64,000 nt of DNA from Oscarella lobularis. Its lineage: Eukaryota > Porifera > Homoscleromorpha > Homosclerophorida > Oscarellidae. Shown here piece after piece: positions 42,801 to 55,812 of this stretch. Location of the stretch: contig NC_089188.1 of the NCBI RefSeq assembly GCF_947507565.1, positions 1,612,001 to 1,676,000 on the forward strand. Reading direction: 5' to 3'. Both the position numbers and the translations under genes were made by a program. Below the pieces are notes generated by a model, which was not told where the DNA came from, did not search any database, and was given only the letters and a program-made list of their open reading frames with translations. The stretch's first letter is position 1; every line of letters starts with the position of its first letter.

Positions 42801-45009
42801 AAAACACATTGAGTACCTACAACGGAAAACACATTGAGTACCTTCAACAGAAAACACATTGAGTACCTACAACAGAAAACACATTCAGTACCTTCAACAG
42901 AAAGCACATTCAGTACCTACAACAGAAAACACATTTAGTACCTTCAACAGAAAACACATTGAGTACCTACAACAGAAAACACATTGAGTACCTACAACAG
43001 AAAACACATTGAGTACCTACAACAGAAAACACATTGAGTACCTTCAACAGAAAACACATTCAGTACCTTCAACAGAAAACACATTCAGTGCCTTCAACAG
43101 AAAACTTATTGAGTACCTACAACAGAAAACACATTGAGTACCTACAACAGAAAACATATTCAGTACCTTCAACAGAAAGCACATTCAGTACCTACAACAG
43201 AAAACACATTCAGTACCTTCAACAGAAAACACATTGAGTACCTACAATAGAAAACATATTGAGTACCTACAACAGAAAACATATTGAGTAACTTCAACAG
43301 AAAACACATTCAGTACCTACAACAGAAAACACATTCAGTACCTTCAACAGAAAACACATTGAGTACCTACAACAGAAAACATATTGAGTACCTACAACAG
43401 AAAACACATTGAGTACCTTCAAGAGAAAACACATTGAGTACCTACAACAGAAAACACATTGAGTACCTACAACCGAAAACATATTGAGTAACTTCAACAG
43501 AAAACACATTCAGTGCCTACAACAGAAAACACATTGAGTACCTTCAACAGAAAACACATTGAGTACCTACAACAGAAAACACATTCAGTACCTTCAACAG
43601 AAAACATATTGAGTAACTTCAACAGAAAACACATTGAGTACCTACAACAGAAAACACATTGAGTACCTACAACAGAAAACATATTGAGTAACTTCAACAG
43701 AAAACACATTCAGTACCTACAACAGAAAACATATTGAGTACCTTCAACAGAAAACACATTGAGTACCTACAACAGAAAACACATTCAGTACCTTCAACAG
43801 AAAACACATTGAGTACCTAAAACAGAAAACATATTGAGTACCTTCAACAGAAAACACATTGAGTACCTACAACAGAAAACACATTCAGTACCTTCAACAG
43901 AAAACACATTCAGTACCTTCAACAGAAAACACATTGAGTACCTACAACAGAAAACACATTCAGTACCTTCAACAGAAAACACATTGAGTACCTACAACAG
44001 AAAACACATTCAGTACCTTCAACAGAAAACACATTCAGTACCTTCAACAGAAAACACATTGAGTACCTACAACAGAAAACACATTGAGTACCTACAACAC
44101 CAAACGCATTCAGTACCTTCAACAGAAAACACATTGAGTACTTTCAACAGAAAACACATTGAGTACCTACAACAGAAAACATATTGAGTACCTACAACAG
44201 AAAACACATTGAGTACTTTCAACAGAAAACACATTGAGTACCTACAACAGAAAACACATTCAGTACCTTCAACAGAAAACACATTCAGTACCTTCAACAG
44301 AAAACATATTGAGTAACTTCAACAGAAAACACATTCAGTACCTAGAACAGAAAACACATTGAGTACCTTCAACAGAAAACACATTCAGTACCTTCAACAG
44401 AAAACACATTGAGTACCTAAAACAGAAAACATATTGAGTACCTACAACAGAAAACACATTGAGTACCTACAACAGAAAACACATTGAGTACCTACAACAG
44501 AAAACATATTGAGTAACTTCAACAGAAAACACATTCAGTACCTACAACAGAAAACATATTGAGTACCTTCAACAGAAAACACATTGAGTACCTACAACAG
44601 AAAACACATTGAGTACCTTCAACAGAAAACACATTCAGTACCTTCAACAGAAAACACATTGAGTACCTAAAACAGAAAACATATTGAGTACCTACAACAG
44701 AAAACACATTGAGTACCTACAACAGAAAACATATTGAGTACCTAAAACAGAAAACATATTGAGTACCTACAACAGAAAACACATTGAGTACCTTCAACAG
44801 AAAACACATTGAGTACCTGCAACAGAAAACACATTCAGTACCTTCAACAGAAAACACATTCAGTACCTTCAACAGAAAACACATTGTGTACCTACAACAG
44901 AAAACACATTCAGTACCTTCAACAGAAAACACATTGAGTACCTACAACAGAAAACATATTGAGTACCTACAACAGAAAACACATTGAGTACTTTCAACAG
45001 AAAACACAT
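39860..45009 (+). repeat. Right edge zone: CACATT-type monomers with one interlude
   Basis: 39860-41530 and 42371-45009 consist almost only of 25-bp CACATT/CATATT monomers. Between them, 41531-42370 is a short piece of the mixed CGTTC/CGTAAT/32-bp type. Internal duplication is visible: variant combinations near 39974-40524 recur near 43034-43709, about 3.06-3.19 kb later. The array stops cleanly at about 45009, where unique sequence (ATTGCAGTTCACTTGC) begins. Confidence 0.85.
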
Positions 45010-46182
45010 ATTGCAGTTCACTTGCGTGGCAGCTTTAAATGATGGGAAGATAAACGATGTGCCGATTTTGAAAAGACAAAATCGTTAAACTCATCTTTGC
45101 TGCGAAATAGAATTAGGTTAATTTGCCCGGTTGCGGCTCTTGGACAAGGACCGGTCTATTCACAGCTGCAAAGCGGCTCCGGTCTATTAGTAGCGCTGGA
45201 AACGAGAGAGGTTATTTCGCATCTTCAGTAGGCTGGACCATATGCAACAGCTAAACGCGCGACTACTGCGCAGATTGATCTGAGCAGTGAATTGACCGAC
45301 GCGACTACTGCTGCTGCTGTTTCTTCTGCTGCTGCATGCAGCGATTAGCCCGGTTGGAGCAGCTGTGAATAGATCGTGACCGTCTGCTTCTGCTGCGATG
45401 GGACCGCGCGATTGGGTAGAGGAGCGGTTTACTTATATGCCGAGGCCCGCTACTGAAGCTTTTTTAGTGGGCAAGGACTATCATGTACAGCAGTTACGAA
45501 TGACTTACGACCGGATTCAGCGCAGCTGCAAATTACCAAGGATCGGCTGCTGTACATGGACCCGACCGATTACCGAATGTCCAAATAGATGACAAAATAG
45601 TTACGATATGTTAATCGGGCGCCTCCAAACAAACCAAGTTGGTTTACAGCGTAGGAAATGACCAGAGTATACAGCCTGAGATTTCTCCTTGAATAGCTTT
45701 TGCGGCTGTAAATGAGCTTCGACAAGAAACTGCAGCTGTATTCCAATAAGCTAACGCGGGTAAAAAAGCCGTAGCTAGCCCACGTAGGTCGAATTGCAGC
45801 GGCGCTTAAGAGACCCGATTCGTGCATTAGAGATATAGCGTTAGAGATATATAGCAGAATAGAGTCGTAACGGTCGCAGAAAAACCGGCCTATCAGCGAG
45901 CGGCACTGCGGGTTGACAACACGCTGTAAAATGCCGTTAGAATATTGCAAGAAACGGCCGAATAAGCATAATTTCATATGCGCTCATGTCTGAATACAAA
46001 CGCCTAAACAACCCGTTCGATGAACGGGTAAATCAGCTAGTACGTATTTATTTTTGTTGCACGTGCGACAACAAGGGCACGACGTGACGACGAACTTCCC
46101 GTATTTTCCTGTGGTGAAAGAAAAGGGAAAAACAGACAGCGTTTCGCGCAGAAGACAAGAAAACGGATTGTTCTACACAGTT
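45010..46182. other. Spacer and probable 5' region of the helicase gene
   Basis: About 1.17 kb without a confident gene. 45305-45342 is a short CTG/TTC-rich microsatellite. 45120-45560 holds several inverted and direct repeats (listed separately). An ATG-initiated 135-codon frame on the - strand (45977-45570) and a short + frame at 45398-45592 match nothing I recognise. Near 46049-46069 an almost palindromic motif TTGTTGCACGTGC followed by GACAACAA centres on CACGTG about 120 bp before the helicase start codon, and may belong to its promoter. Confidence 0.55.
45155..45373. repeat. Inverted repeat, 15-bp perfect arms
   Basis: TCTATTCACAGCTGC at 45155-45169 is the exact reverse complement of GCAGCTGTGAATAGA at 45359-45373. 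Other short pairs lie nearby: GCCCGGTTG occurs directly at about 45125 and 45348, CGCGACTACTG at about 45257 and 45300, and CATGTACAGCAG at about 45482 faces CTGCTGTACATG near 45547. The cluster could be a decayed mobile element, but no coding remnant or target-site duplication was seen. Confidence 0.5.
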
Positions 46183-49167
<2,985 letters not shown>

Positions 49168-49283
49168 CGTGTCTCACTCACTCGAATGGAACTTCAAAAA
49201 ACGTGTTGATGATGACAAATGATGATAATTTCTGCACCTGTAATTTGTTTCCTTTTTTTTTCGTTGTCTTTTTAGACTGTATA

Positions 49284-49930
49284 TCAGGAGAGTAAGTCCC
49301 TGATTTCGGCATTGTCTGGCGCACAGAAATCAATCGCTTTCCTGCCTCGGTTGTCTTGAACGTCCTTAGAACGAGGACTCGTATCCACGAGAAGTCGAAT
49401 CACGCGACAGTGGCCTCCGCTCGCTGCCTAGCAACAAGCATTGCCTCTCCAGGTAAGGTGTATCTGTCTCTTACTTTATGTAGTGACGTTTGTCCGTCGC
49501 TGTCTTGCGCGAGAACGTTGGCTTTGTATTTTAGCAGCAATTCGACGACGTTTGCGTGACCGCAAAAGGAGGCTCGGTGAAGAGGAGTCGATGCCCCGGA
49601 TGGTGTTTTGGCATCGCAAAGCGCGCCTCTTCTCAGAAGCAATTCGCATACGAGCGCGTGCCCATTTCGACTGCCGTAGTGCTAAGAAGCAAGATACAAG
49701 TCGAAAGATATCGTGCAGTCGCGCGAAGGGCGTACGAGAGCTGTGTATCCTGCCGAATCGCGTTGATTTGGATCGACGCCGCGATTTAGGAGCGTTTCCG
49801 CGCGTTCTAGCTCGCCATCTCTCGCCGCTGACCAAATTCCGCGTTCAAAATCTATTTCATCGAGCGTCTGGGTGCAAGGAGTCGAATGGAGAGCTCCACA
49901 AGGACAAGAATCGTCGAGGTGAGTGGTCAT
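49284..49930 (-). CDS. ANKRD39: Ankyrin repeat domain-containing protein 39
   Basis: Three exons in transcript order (49930-49736, 49681-49475, 49427-49284) give 181 residues, against 183 for the human protein as I remember it. The N-terminal part contains QTLDEIDFERGIWSAARDGE and RDSAGYTAL, diagnostic of ANKRD39. Ankyrin repeats follow: HYGSRNGHALVCELLLRRGA, STPLHRASFCGHANVVELLL, TSLHKAASGGHCRVIRLLVD. The end, EIRDLLS, matches the family C-terminus. Exon 3 was started at GCAGCG (after ctag at 49427) because this keeps the frame and restores LHKAASGGH. Ankyrin repeats are protein-binding modules; the biochemical role of ANKRD39 is poorly known. Only 116 bp separate its stop from the stop of the converging helicase gene, so the two 3' UTRs are short or overlap. 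Confidence 0.92.
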
Positions 49931-50109
49931 ATCTTTTTAGCGCGCGTCGCTCTACATAGGTGAATTACAAGATCTATTTCACTATTTACACATACAATAA
50001 TTCGTTCACAGTGTTAAAATTTGTAGGCAGGCAACGTACTCGACCGATAAAACACCCTACAGACAAAAACAATTAATCGATTAATTAGCCCAATTAAATA
50101 AATTTAATC

Positions 50110-51577
50110 TTACTGGTGACTGTATTTCTTTCGTACAACGGAGACGTTCTCCTTGGGCGTTTGTCCCACCAACGCATTTAACTGATGCACACAAGGCATC
50201 AGATCCTTTTCGACGTACCCACTATAATGTTCCAATGTGGGACACTGGATAGAAGTGCATATATGTATTAGATAACGTCATCTATTACTTGCCATGATGC
50301 GTACCCACGATCCCGCGTTTTTCATTTTCTGAGCAAGATAGAGAGCACTGGCGGCCAATAAGGATGCCTTGTGCTCAATGAAGTCATACTCTTGCAAGGT
50401 CAATTCGCAAATGTATCTTGCCAGAGTATGAAGTTCCAAATTTGCCTCAGCCGCCTGCAAATGCAGATTATATACTATATATTATATATTTTGTGCATAA
50501 CCTGAGCAAATCTTCTTAGAAACCTATAGGCAATCGGAGTGTTTAGATCGTAGCTGAGAACTTTCAGCATCTTTCGTTCAGCTGAAAGAAGTTCTTCGCG
50601 AGTATAGGCGTCATCGCATATATAAATAAAATCGTCAACCAATGGAGGTTGCATTTCCTAAAGGAAAATTAAGTGGAATAGTTTTGACTTTGAGATACGT
50701 ACTTCAAATTTAGATGCAATGAGCATGGCAGCCATGGCAACCAGCTGCAATTGTTCGCGAGGTACAACCTAAATAATTTTTTGAACTAATTAAATACCAA
50801 TGCGCCGTTGCGCAGACCTCTTTTTCTAAATATCTATCAACGTATTTCACGGATAGATAAAGAGTCTCGTGATACAACTCAAAGCTTTCTTGCACTTCGA
50901 CCATCCAGTCGATCACTATTGTTCTCAGTTTGATACTAATCAGCGGTTGTCTGTCCATGTATCTTCTAATTTGATTCGCATCCTCCAAAGACAGAAATAG
51001 TTTTAATTATTGTATATTATTATTATTAGACGTACTTCTGTGCCTTTCATATGAATAAATATATCTTGGGCGTATTCCGGAGAAAAGAGCGGGTCGTCTG
51101 TATCTAATTACAAAATCATCGATTTTAATTATTCAACAAATTATTACATACCATCTATATCCTTATATGGAAGTGGAACCGGAACGGGCAACGTCTCCTC
51201 TTTCACCTCGTCTATTCCTTGTAGAGGCAGAGACGAAGATCGACGAGTGTGAGATCTCAAGACGGACTTTTTCGACGCTTGGGGTGCCGACGCCATCTGT
51301 TCTCCGCCCGCCTGGAGAGATGTACAGTGCACGTTTTCAATTTTTTGTTCCTTTGCTCGCGTACGTTCGTTAGATTCTCCAAGGCCGCGCGCTTTGGCCT
51401 TTTTGCCGCTGCCGCCGCTTTGGATGGACTCGAGACGGCTCGCTTCGTGCTTTTTTTGCCTTTCGGCTCTTGCGATGTCATCTGAACGACGGATCGAGCT
51501 GGAGACGCGAGAGCATTACGCTTTACCGTGGTTTTTCTCTGCTGGAAAGTTTCGTCGATCGTCTTTTGAATGCCCAT
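50110..51577 (-). CDS. CCNB3: Cyclin B3
   Basis: Eight exons (51577-51365, 51311-51152, 51103-51036, 50982-50818, 50768-50703, 50657-50502, 50454-50305, 50244-50110) give 370 residues. A basic, Ala/Ser/Lys-rich N-terminus contains a destruction box RAALENLTN at 63-71 (R..L....N), the APC/C degradation signal. The cyclin core starts at SPEYAQDIF and holds the cyclin-box core DWMVEVQESFELYHETLYLS (from 172), QLVAMAAMLIASKFE and FIYICDDAY. The second cyclin fold has LARYICELTLQEYD and LAASALYLAQ. FELYHETLYL and the FIYICDDAY segment point to B3 rather than A or B1/B2. B-type cyclins activate CDK1 at mitosis; B3 also acts in female meiosis in several animals. The exon 4 acceptor (TTTGGAG before 50982) is the least certain junction. 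It is divergent from the carrier gene, sharing a 238-bp promoter. Confidence 0.93.
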
Positions 51578-51815
51578 CGCGTCGAAGGAATGATCTACAG
51601 CGCCGGGCGAACGCCTTTCAAATCTGAACGCGCTTGAGCTGATTGGTTAGCGACGCAATCACGTGTAAGCGATCGTGTAGGCACACCTTGGCAACGACGC
51701 GCACGACTTCACGTGACGGTTCTTCTAGCGCGCGGTTATCTGGAAGTGAATCCTCTTTCCCCCGTGATCAGCGCGTGGACACACGAGAAATGGAAAGGAA
51801 GCGTTGCGTAGAATA
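51578..51815. promoter_or_regulatory. Bidirectional promoter, cyclin B3 / mitochondrial carrier
   Basis: Only 238 bp separate the two start codons. On the cyclin side the - strand carries CCAAT (51642-51646, read as ATTGG on +) and, nearer the ATG, a CHR-like TTTGAA (51617-51622, + strand TTCAAA). Two CACGTG E-boxes sit at 51660-51665 and 51710-51715, the latter within TCACGTGA. The motifs are seen directly; their use is inferred from animal cell-cycle promoters. Confidence 0.6.
51617..51646 (-). promoter_or_regulatory. CCAAT box plus CHR-like element upstream of cyclin B3
   Basis: Reading on the cyclin strand, CCAAT (51646-51642) is followed about 20 bp later by TTTGAA (51622-51617), which ends about 40 bp before the ATG at 51577. 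In vertebrate G2/M genes, NF-Y binds CCAAT and DREAM/MuvB binds the CHR (TTTGAA or TTYGAA) in this same order. Short motifs can occur by chance, so this is suggestive only. Confidence 0.45.
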
Positions 51816-53564
51816 ATGTCGATTCTGAGCTGGAAACCGTTTCTATTCGGCGGAATCGCCTCTGTAACAGCCGAACTCAGTGAGTAGAAACGAAGATTCA
51901 AGAGAGAGAAATCTCGAGTCCCCAGTCCCTTCGATCCCCATCGTCCCAGTCAATTTCCTCGGGGTCGAATGGGTTTATTTCGACGCCTGCGAGCCTTTGT
52001 ATTGACGGGCGACGCCAAGCGACGGCGATACAACGCGAGAACGCTCGTGGAATGCAATCGATTATTTTCTCTTCGCGTGTAGGCACGTTTCCGATCGACA
52101 CGACGAAGACGCGTCTGATGATACAGGGCCAGGTGGCCGAAGTGGCTCACACGCAACTCAAGTATCGAGGAATGCTCCACGCTATCGTCACGATCTCGAA
52201 GGAGGAGAGCGTCAAGGCGCTCTATTCGGGGTGCGTATCGAAAAACGCTGTACTTTTAATTAAGAAATCTATAAAATCGGTTTCCATGACAATGAAGGTC
52301 CCGGGGCCGTATAGAGTACCGATTGTTCTCCCAGAATTTTTTCCCTGAGGTGTTTTGGTTTGGACTGAGGGGATACGTTTACCTAATTAGCTCTTAGTGG
52401 CCAAGGCACGTGGTCATTTCTCGGGCATACCTTGCTTATCAGGGGGGTGGTGTACTAAGAGCATTCCGTTCTTCTTCACTAGGATTGCTCCTGCTTTGCT
52501 GAGACAAGCGTCGTATGGAACAATAAAACTTGGCTGCTATCACGCTTTTAAGAGATCATTAGCAAGAGATCCTCAAGGTATGTGTACCTAATATTAATTC
52601 ATAGTCCTACGGTTGTTTGTGCTTGTCTTTTCAGATGAGACCTTATTGAAGAATGTTATATCGGGCGTTGCCGCTGGAGCGCTGTCATCTGCGATAGCCA
52701 ATCCAACGGACGTCCTCAAGGTGAGATAGATGTGAAGTAGGGGACCGAGTTTATTATGTGAATCAACCAACGTCTAGGTGAGAATGCAAGTGAGCGGCGT
52801 CAATGCAGCGAATGCAAGCCAAGGAATGATGGCCTCTTTTGCTAACATCTACAAACTGGAAGGATTGAGGGGACTCTATAGGGTGAAACGTCTATCCACG
52901 GGCTGAAACTCGTTTAGGAAATTATTCTTTCAATTTTTAGGGCGTTGTTCCAACAGCCCAGAGAGCCGCTGTCGTCGTTGGCGTGGAATTGGCTTTGTAT
53001 GATTGGACGAAGAGAAGAGCGCTTGCCACCGGTCTATTTCAAGATAACGTTAATACTCATTTTGTGTGAGTTTAGGAGGATAGAGGTTTCCTTGGTCTAT
53101 ATCTGTTCTCTTCAGATGCGCTGCTTTGGCTGGTTTTGCTGGAGCCGTGGCATCAAATCCTATTGACGTTGTTAAGGTATAAGAATAGATAGGGCAGTAA
53201 TGGAGCGCATAACTATTAGTTTTTCTTACCAGACCCGTATGATGAATCAAAGGATGTTTAAATCGGGTTTAGCGGACACTGTTTATAAGAGTTCCTTTGA
53301 TTGTGCTATTAAGGTAGGCAATGTCAAAGCAAGCTGTGCAATTTAGGAGTAATTTATTTATTTATTTACTTTATTTATTTATTAGACTGCTCGCAGTGAA
53401 GGCTTCTTTGCTCTCTATAAAGGCTTTATCCCTCTTTATTTACGACTTGGACCATGGAATATCATAGTAAGGATTCTATTTCCAGTGAGAGAAACGGTCT
53501 ATAATTGTTTTTTCTTTAGTTTTTCATTGTGTACGAACAATGCAAATTGGTTATGGATCACTAG
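51816..53564 (+). CDS. SLC25A14/30: Mitochondrial carrier, SLC25A14/SLC25A30 (UCP5/KMCP1) clade
   Basis: Ten exons (51816-51879, 52083-52230, 52483-52577, 52635-52720, 52778-52882, 52941-53065, 53116-53176, 53233-53313, 53386-53466, 53520-53564) give 296 residues, the family's normal length. All three carrier signatures are present: PIDTTKTR (25), PTDVLKVR (126) and PIDVVKTR (223). [48 protein letters not shown] and [10 protein letters not shown] follow closely the SLC25A14/30 sequences I remember, more than UCP1-3 or the oxoglutarate carrier. The protein spans the inner mitochondrial membrane six times; mammalian members have been assayed as anion/dicarboxylate-type exchangers. An upstream ATG at 51790 opens only a 9-codon frame, so 51816 is used. 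Intron 2 (52231-52482, 252 bp) is the longest here and holds a 9-bp inverted pair, GCTCTTAGT and ACTAAGAGC. The next gene starts 93 bp after the stop. Confidence 0.94.
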
Positions 53565-53657
53565 AAATTATAATTATTGCCGCATTTATTAACACTTTAT
53601 ACGGGAACGTTCTTACGAATACGGGAACGCGCACTTGGAAGAATCCTTCTGTTTTTC

Positions 53658-55714
53658 ATGGCAGACGAGCCCACTCTTTTGTCGAACAGAACTGTAGGGC
53701 TTTTTTGTTTGCTCAACTTGCCTTTGATCGTGCGCGTTTGTCGCAGAGCCTCACCGATTCGCTCGTATCACGTCGAACGGCGTCGAGACGCAGCATCAAC
53801 AACAGCGAATTGGACGAAAGCAGCGGATACATTGCACTAGAGGTAAATATAATTTGATAGCTACTCGCAATCGAGCCGATTTTCCTTTTTCCAGCTTCCC
53901 AGTCCCGGAAGCGGAAATTTCAAAACTCTCGTGAACGGCAGAACAACCGAAGAGGCGTTGGAGAAATGCAAGAAAGAAGTTCTCAGTCCATACCAATTTT
54001 TCCTCCGTCTGGTAGGAATATAAAAAAAAGTTCCTATATTTGATTTGAACGTATTCGAATTTTTAGTTGGGATGGCAACCTTGGATTCCTAGCGGCGGAG
54101 TGGTGACGTCGTTCAAAGAACGGGGATTTAAATTTCTCAACGTCATTTATCCCATATTCGTCACGTGTCTTTTAATTGCGGGATATTTCACCCAATTCGG
54201 AGCCTGCTACAGTCGCGATCATGTACGTGAATTATGGACGGGAATCGTTGTGGTTGTTCTATGCACTATTCTAGCCAATGTATAACATTCCAAATGATTC
54301 GGAGGCTGTTCGGGGTCGTTATTGCAACTCGTCGAATGACTTGAACCCGGTCACCAAACGCCCTTTCTGCTCGCACGCCTATTCCAAATACTTGTTCTCG
54401 GACATCATTCACTTCATTGGATTTCTCTACGGAATGTACATATTTCGTTGGAGAGAAAATGAAGAGCTCGAAATGCTGATGCAGAAGGTAACAAAAAAAG
54501 TGAACGTGCCGCTCCTGTTTATACGTATTTGTTTTCTTAGACTTTTATTCAAACTGGTGGCGGCGATCTTCACTATTACCTGTCACAGAAAAAACTCAGC
54601 ACAGCCGTTCAGTAAGACACCTACATTAGCAGTTTTAGTTTTCGTGCCACACACCACGTAATATAGTACATACACATATACAGGTACACGCCTTTGTAGA
54701 GTTTGCATTGTCTTAGGTCACTCACCCAACACGTACGTTTTTTTATAGAGCCATCTTTTATTCCGGCATCGCGTGGATTTTCGTCAATTTCATCGCAAGC
54801 GTTCTCGGTCTTTTCGGTCGTCTCGTCGATTGCACGTGGACCGAGCCGTGGCGTTTGGGATTCGTCTCGTGGATGGACGTCGCGTCGCCCGTGGCGATGT
54901 GGATTCTGATCGTCGTCATGTGGATCGGCTTTCTCGCCTTCGATCTCGTCAACATCGCCGTGACGGTCAACTACACGACCCAATGCCAACTCATCATCGT
55001 TCTCGTTCGCGGACTCGTGCAGAAAGTTCACGACAAAACGATTACGCTTCAAAACGCCATCAAGGAGTTTCACGAAGCGGGAAAGGCGGTCGACGCGCTC
55101 AATCGGCAAATGGCTATAGTGATTTCGATAATGGAATTCAATTTCGTGAGTCACTCTATTTTATGTAAGTACAAGCATTGGGGGGAAAGGGTTCACGTAT
55201 AAGCGATTATTTTTCTATTTATTAGGCTTGCATTCTTTTTATGTTTTGCGCGACTCTTTTGATCTTCTATCAAACTCCCATGCAGAAGTCTTATTCATTT
55301 TCTCGGCCGTATTGGATTTTATACTTTGGACGGCGATCGCCTTATTTCCTGTCATACAGGTAACGCCATAAAGAGCACCGTCGTATTTTTTTTCAAAGCA
55401 ATTTTTCTTAGGCTGCTCGCGTCACAAGCGCCTGTCAATCGCCAATTAAAACAGCCTTGGAAATCAGGACACGTCCATTCCAGTATCAGGAGACGAAAGA
55501 CGCCGAATTCGATTCTTTCATTACGTTCTTGAATGCTCAGAACAAGAAGGTAATTGAATTATTTCGATGGGAGTGGTCTGATCTGATGATTTTTTCATAG
55601 GCCAAACTGTTTCGTATTCCGGTTGTCAGCCATTACTTGTGGGCGTTGGGAGCAGCTGCTATTTTCGTTCTTCTTCTTCTGGTCGAGCTGGAAATCATAA
55701 ATGTCGACGTCTAA
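53658..55714 (+). CDS. GRL-like 7TM membrane protein, copy A
   Basis: Ten exons (53658-53693, 53747-53842, 53895-54011, 54067-54222, 54275-54487, 54541-54611, 54749-55164, 55226-55359, 55412-55549, 55601-55714) give 496 residues. A polar Ser/Arg-rich N-terminus (1-83) precedes GWQPW (85-89). Hydrophobic segments lie near 106-126 (ending QFGACYSRDH), 175-193, 232-252, 279-303, about 360-380 (weak), 390-411 and 468-489. A long polar loop of about 55 residues follows segment 4, and the chain ends just after the last segment. A long cytoplasmic loop before the last three helices, plus KLF then a terminal helix, is the layout of insect gustatory receptors and the wider GRL family. That assignment is inferred from layout, not from a sequence match. 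If right, it is a plasma-membrane receptor or channel of unknown ligand. Copy B lies 98 bp downstream. The first two exons are supported mainly by matching exon sizes in copy B. Confidence 0.75.
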
Positions 55715-55725
55715 CTTTTTTTTTG

Positions 55726-55752
55726 AAATACTTTTTCCTGTGTTTTTTGTAG
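55726..55752 (+). promoter_or_regulatory. Splice-acceptor-like tract between copies A and B
   Basis: In the 98-bp gap between the stop of copy A (55714) and the ATG of copy B (55813) lies a strong polypyrimidine tract ending CCTGTGTTTTTTGTAG at 55752, 60 bp before the ATG. It looks like a 3' splice site. It could serve a 5'-UTR intron of copy B, A-to-B read-through splicing, or spliced-leader trans-splicing. Sequence alone cannot choose. Confidence 0.4.
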
Positions 55753-55812
55753 ATTTGTTAGCGCACGTTACAAGCTCAGACGTCTTTCGAAACGAAAAAC
55801 GAACGGCCGATC

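Larger units (their letters stand above)
3319..45009 (+). repeat. 41.7-kb satellite array of a 25-bp monomer
   Basis: The array is uninterrupted from CCTTCAACAG at 3319 to AACAGAAAACACAT near 45009. The commonest monomer starts CCTACAACAG, ends ACATTGAGTA and is 25 bp, about 36% GC, A-rich and G-poor on the + strand. Variation is confined to a few positions: CCTAC, CCTTC, CCTAA or CGTTC at the start; CACATT, CATATT, CATAAT or CGTAAT in the middle; GAGTA, CAGTA or GAATA at the end. A 7-bp duplication of CAGAAAA makes a 32-bp form, and copies lacking two or more bases also occur. Length implies roughly 1,600 monomers. No unique spacer, gene or transposon interrupts it. Periodic open frames of up to 117 codons on both strands follow from 3 x 25 bp = 25 codons and are not taken as genes. 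Function is unknown; centromeric, other heterochromatic or neutral satellite roles are all possible. Confidence 0.98.

Noticed and set aside
3319-45009. Dozens of 60-117 codon open frames on both strands inside the array
   Set aside because: They are periodic translations of the satellite, overlap one another on opposite strands, end whenever a monomer variant changes, and have no splice or start context.
3319-45009. CRISPR-like array
   Set aside because: The repeats are contiguous with no unique spacers, and the surroundings are intron-bearing eukaryotic genes.
3319-45009. Claim that the array is a centromere or telomere
   Set aside because: No TTAGGG-type repeat and no CENP-B-box-like motif was seen; sequence alone does not support either role.
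45570-45977. 135-codon ATG-started frame on the - strand
   Set aside because: No recognisable motif, no neighbouring exon in a matching phase, and it lies among short inverted repeats; chance is as likely.
52231-52482. Open frame inside carrier intron 2 ([17 protein letters not shown]...)
   Set aside because: It falls between two exons whose splice sites restore the carrier sequence exactly; the frame only leads into exon 3.
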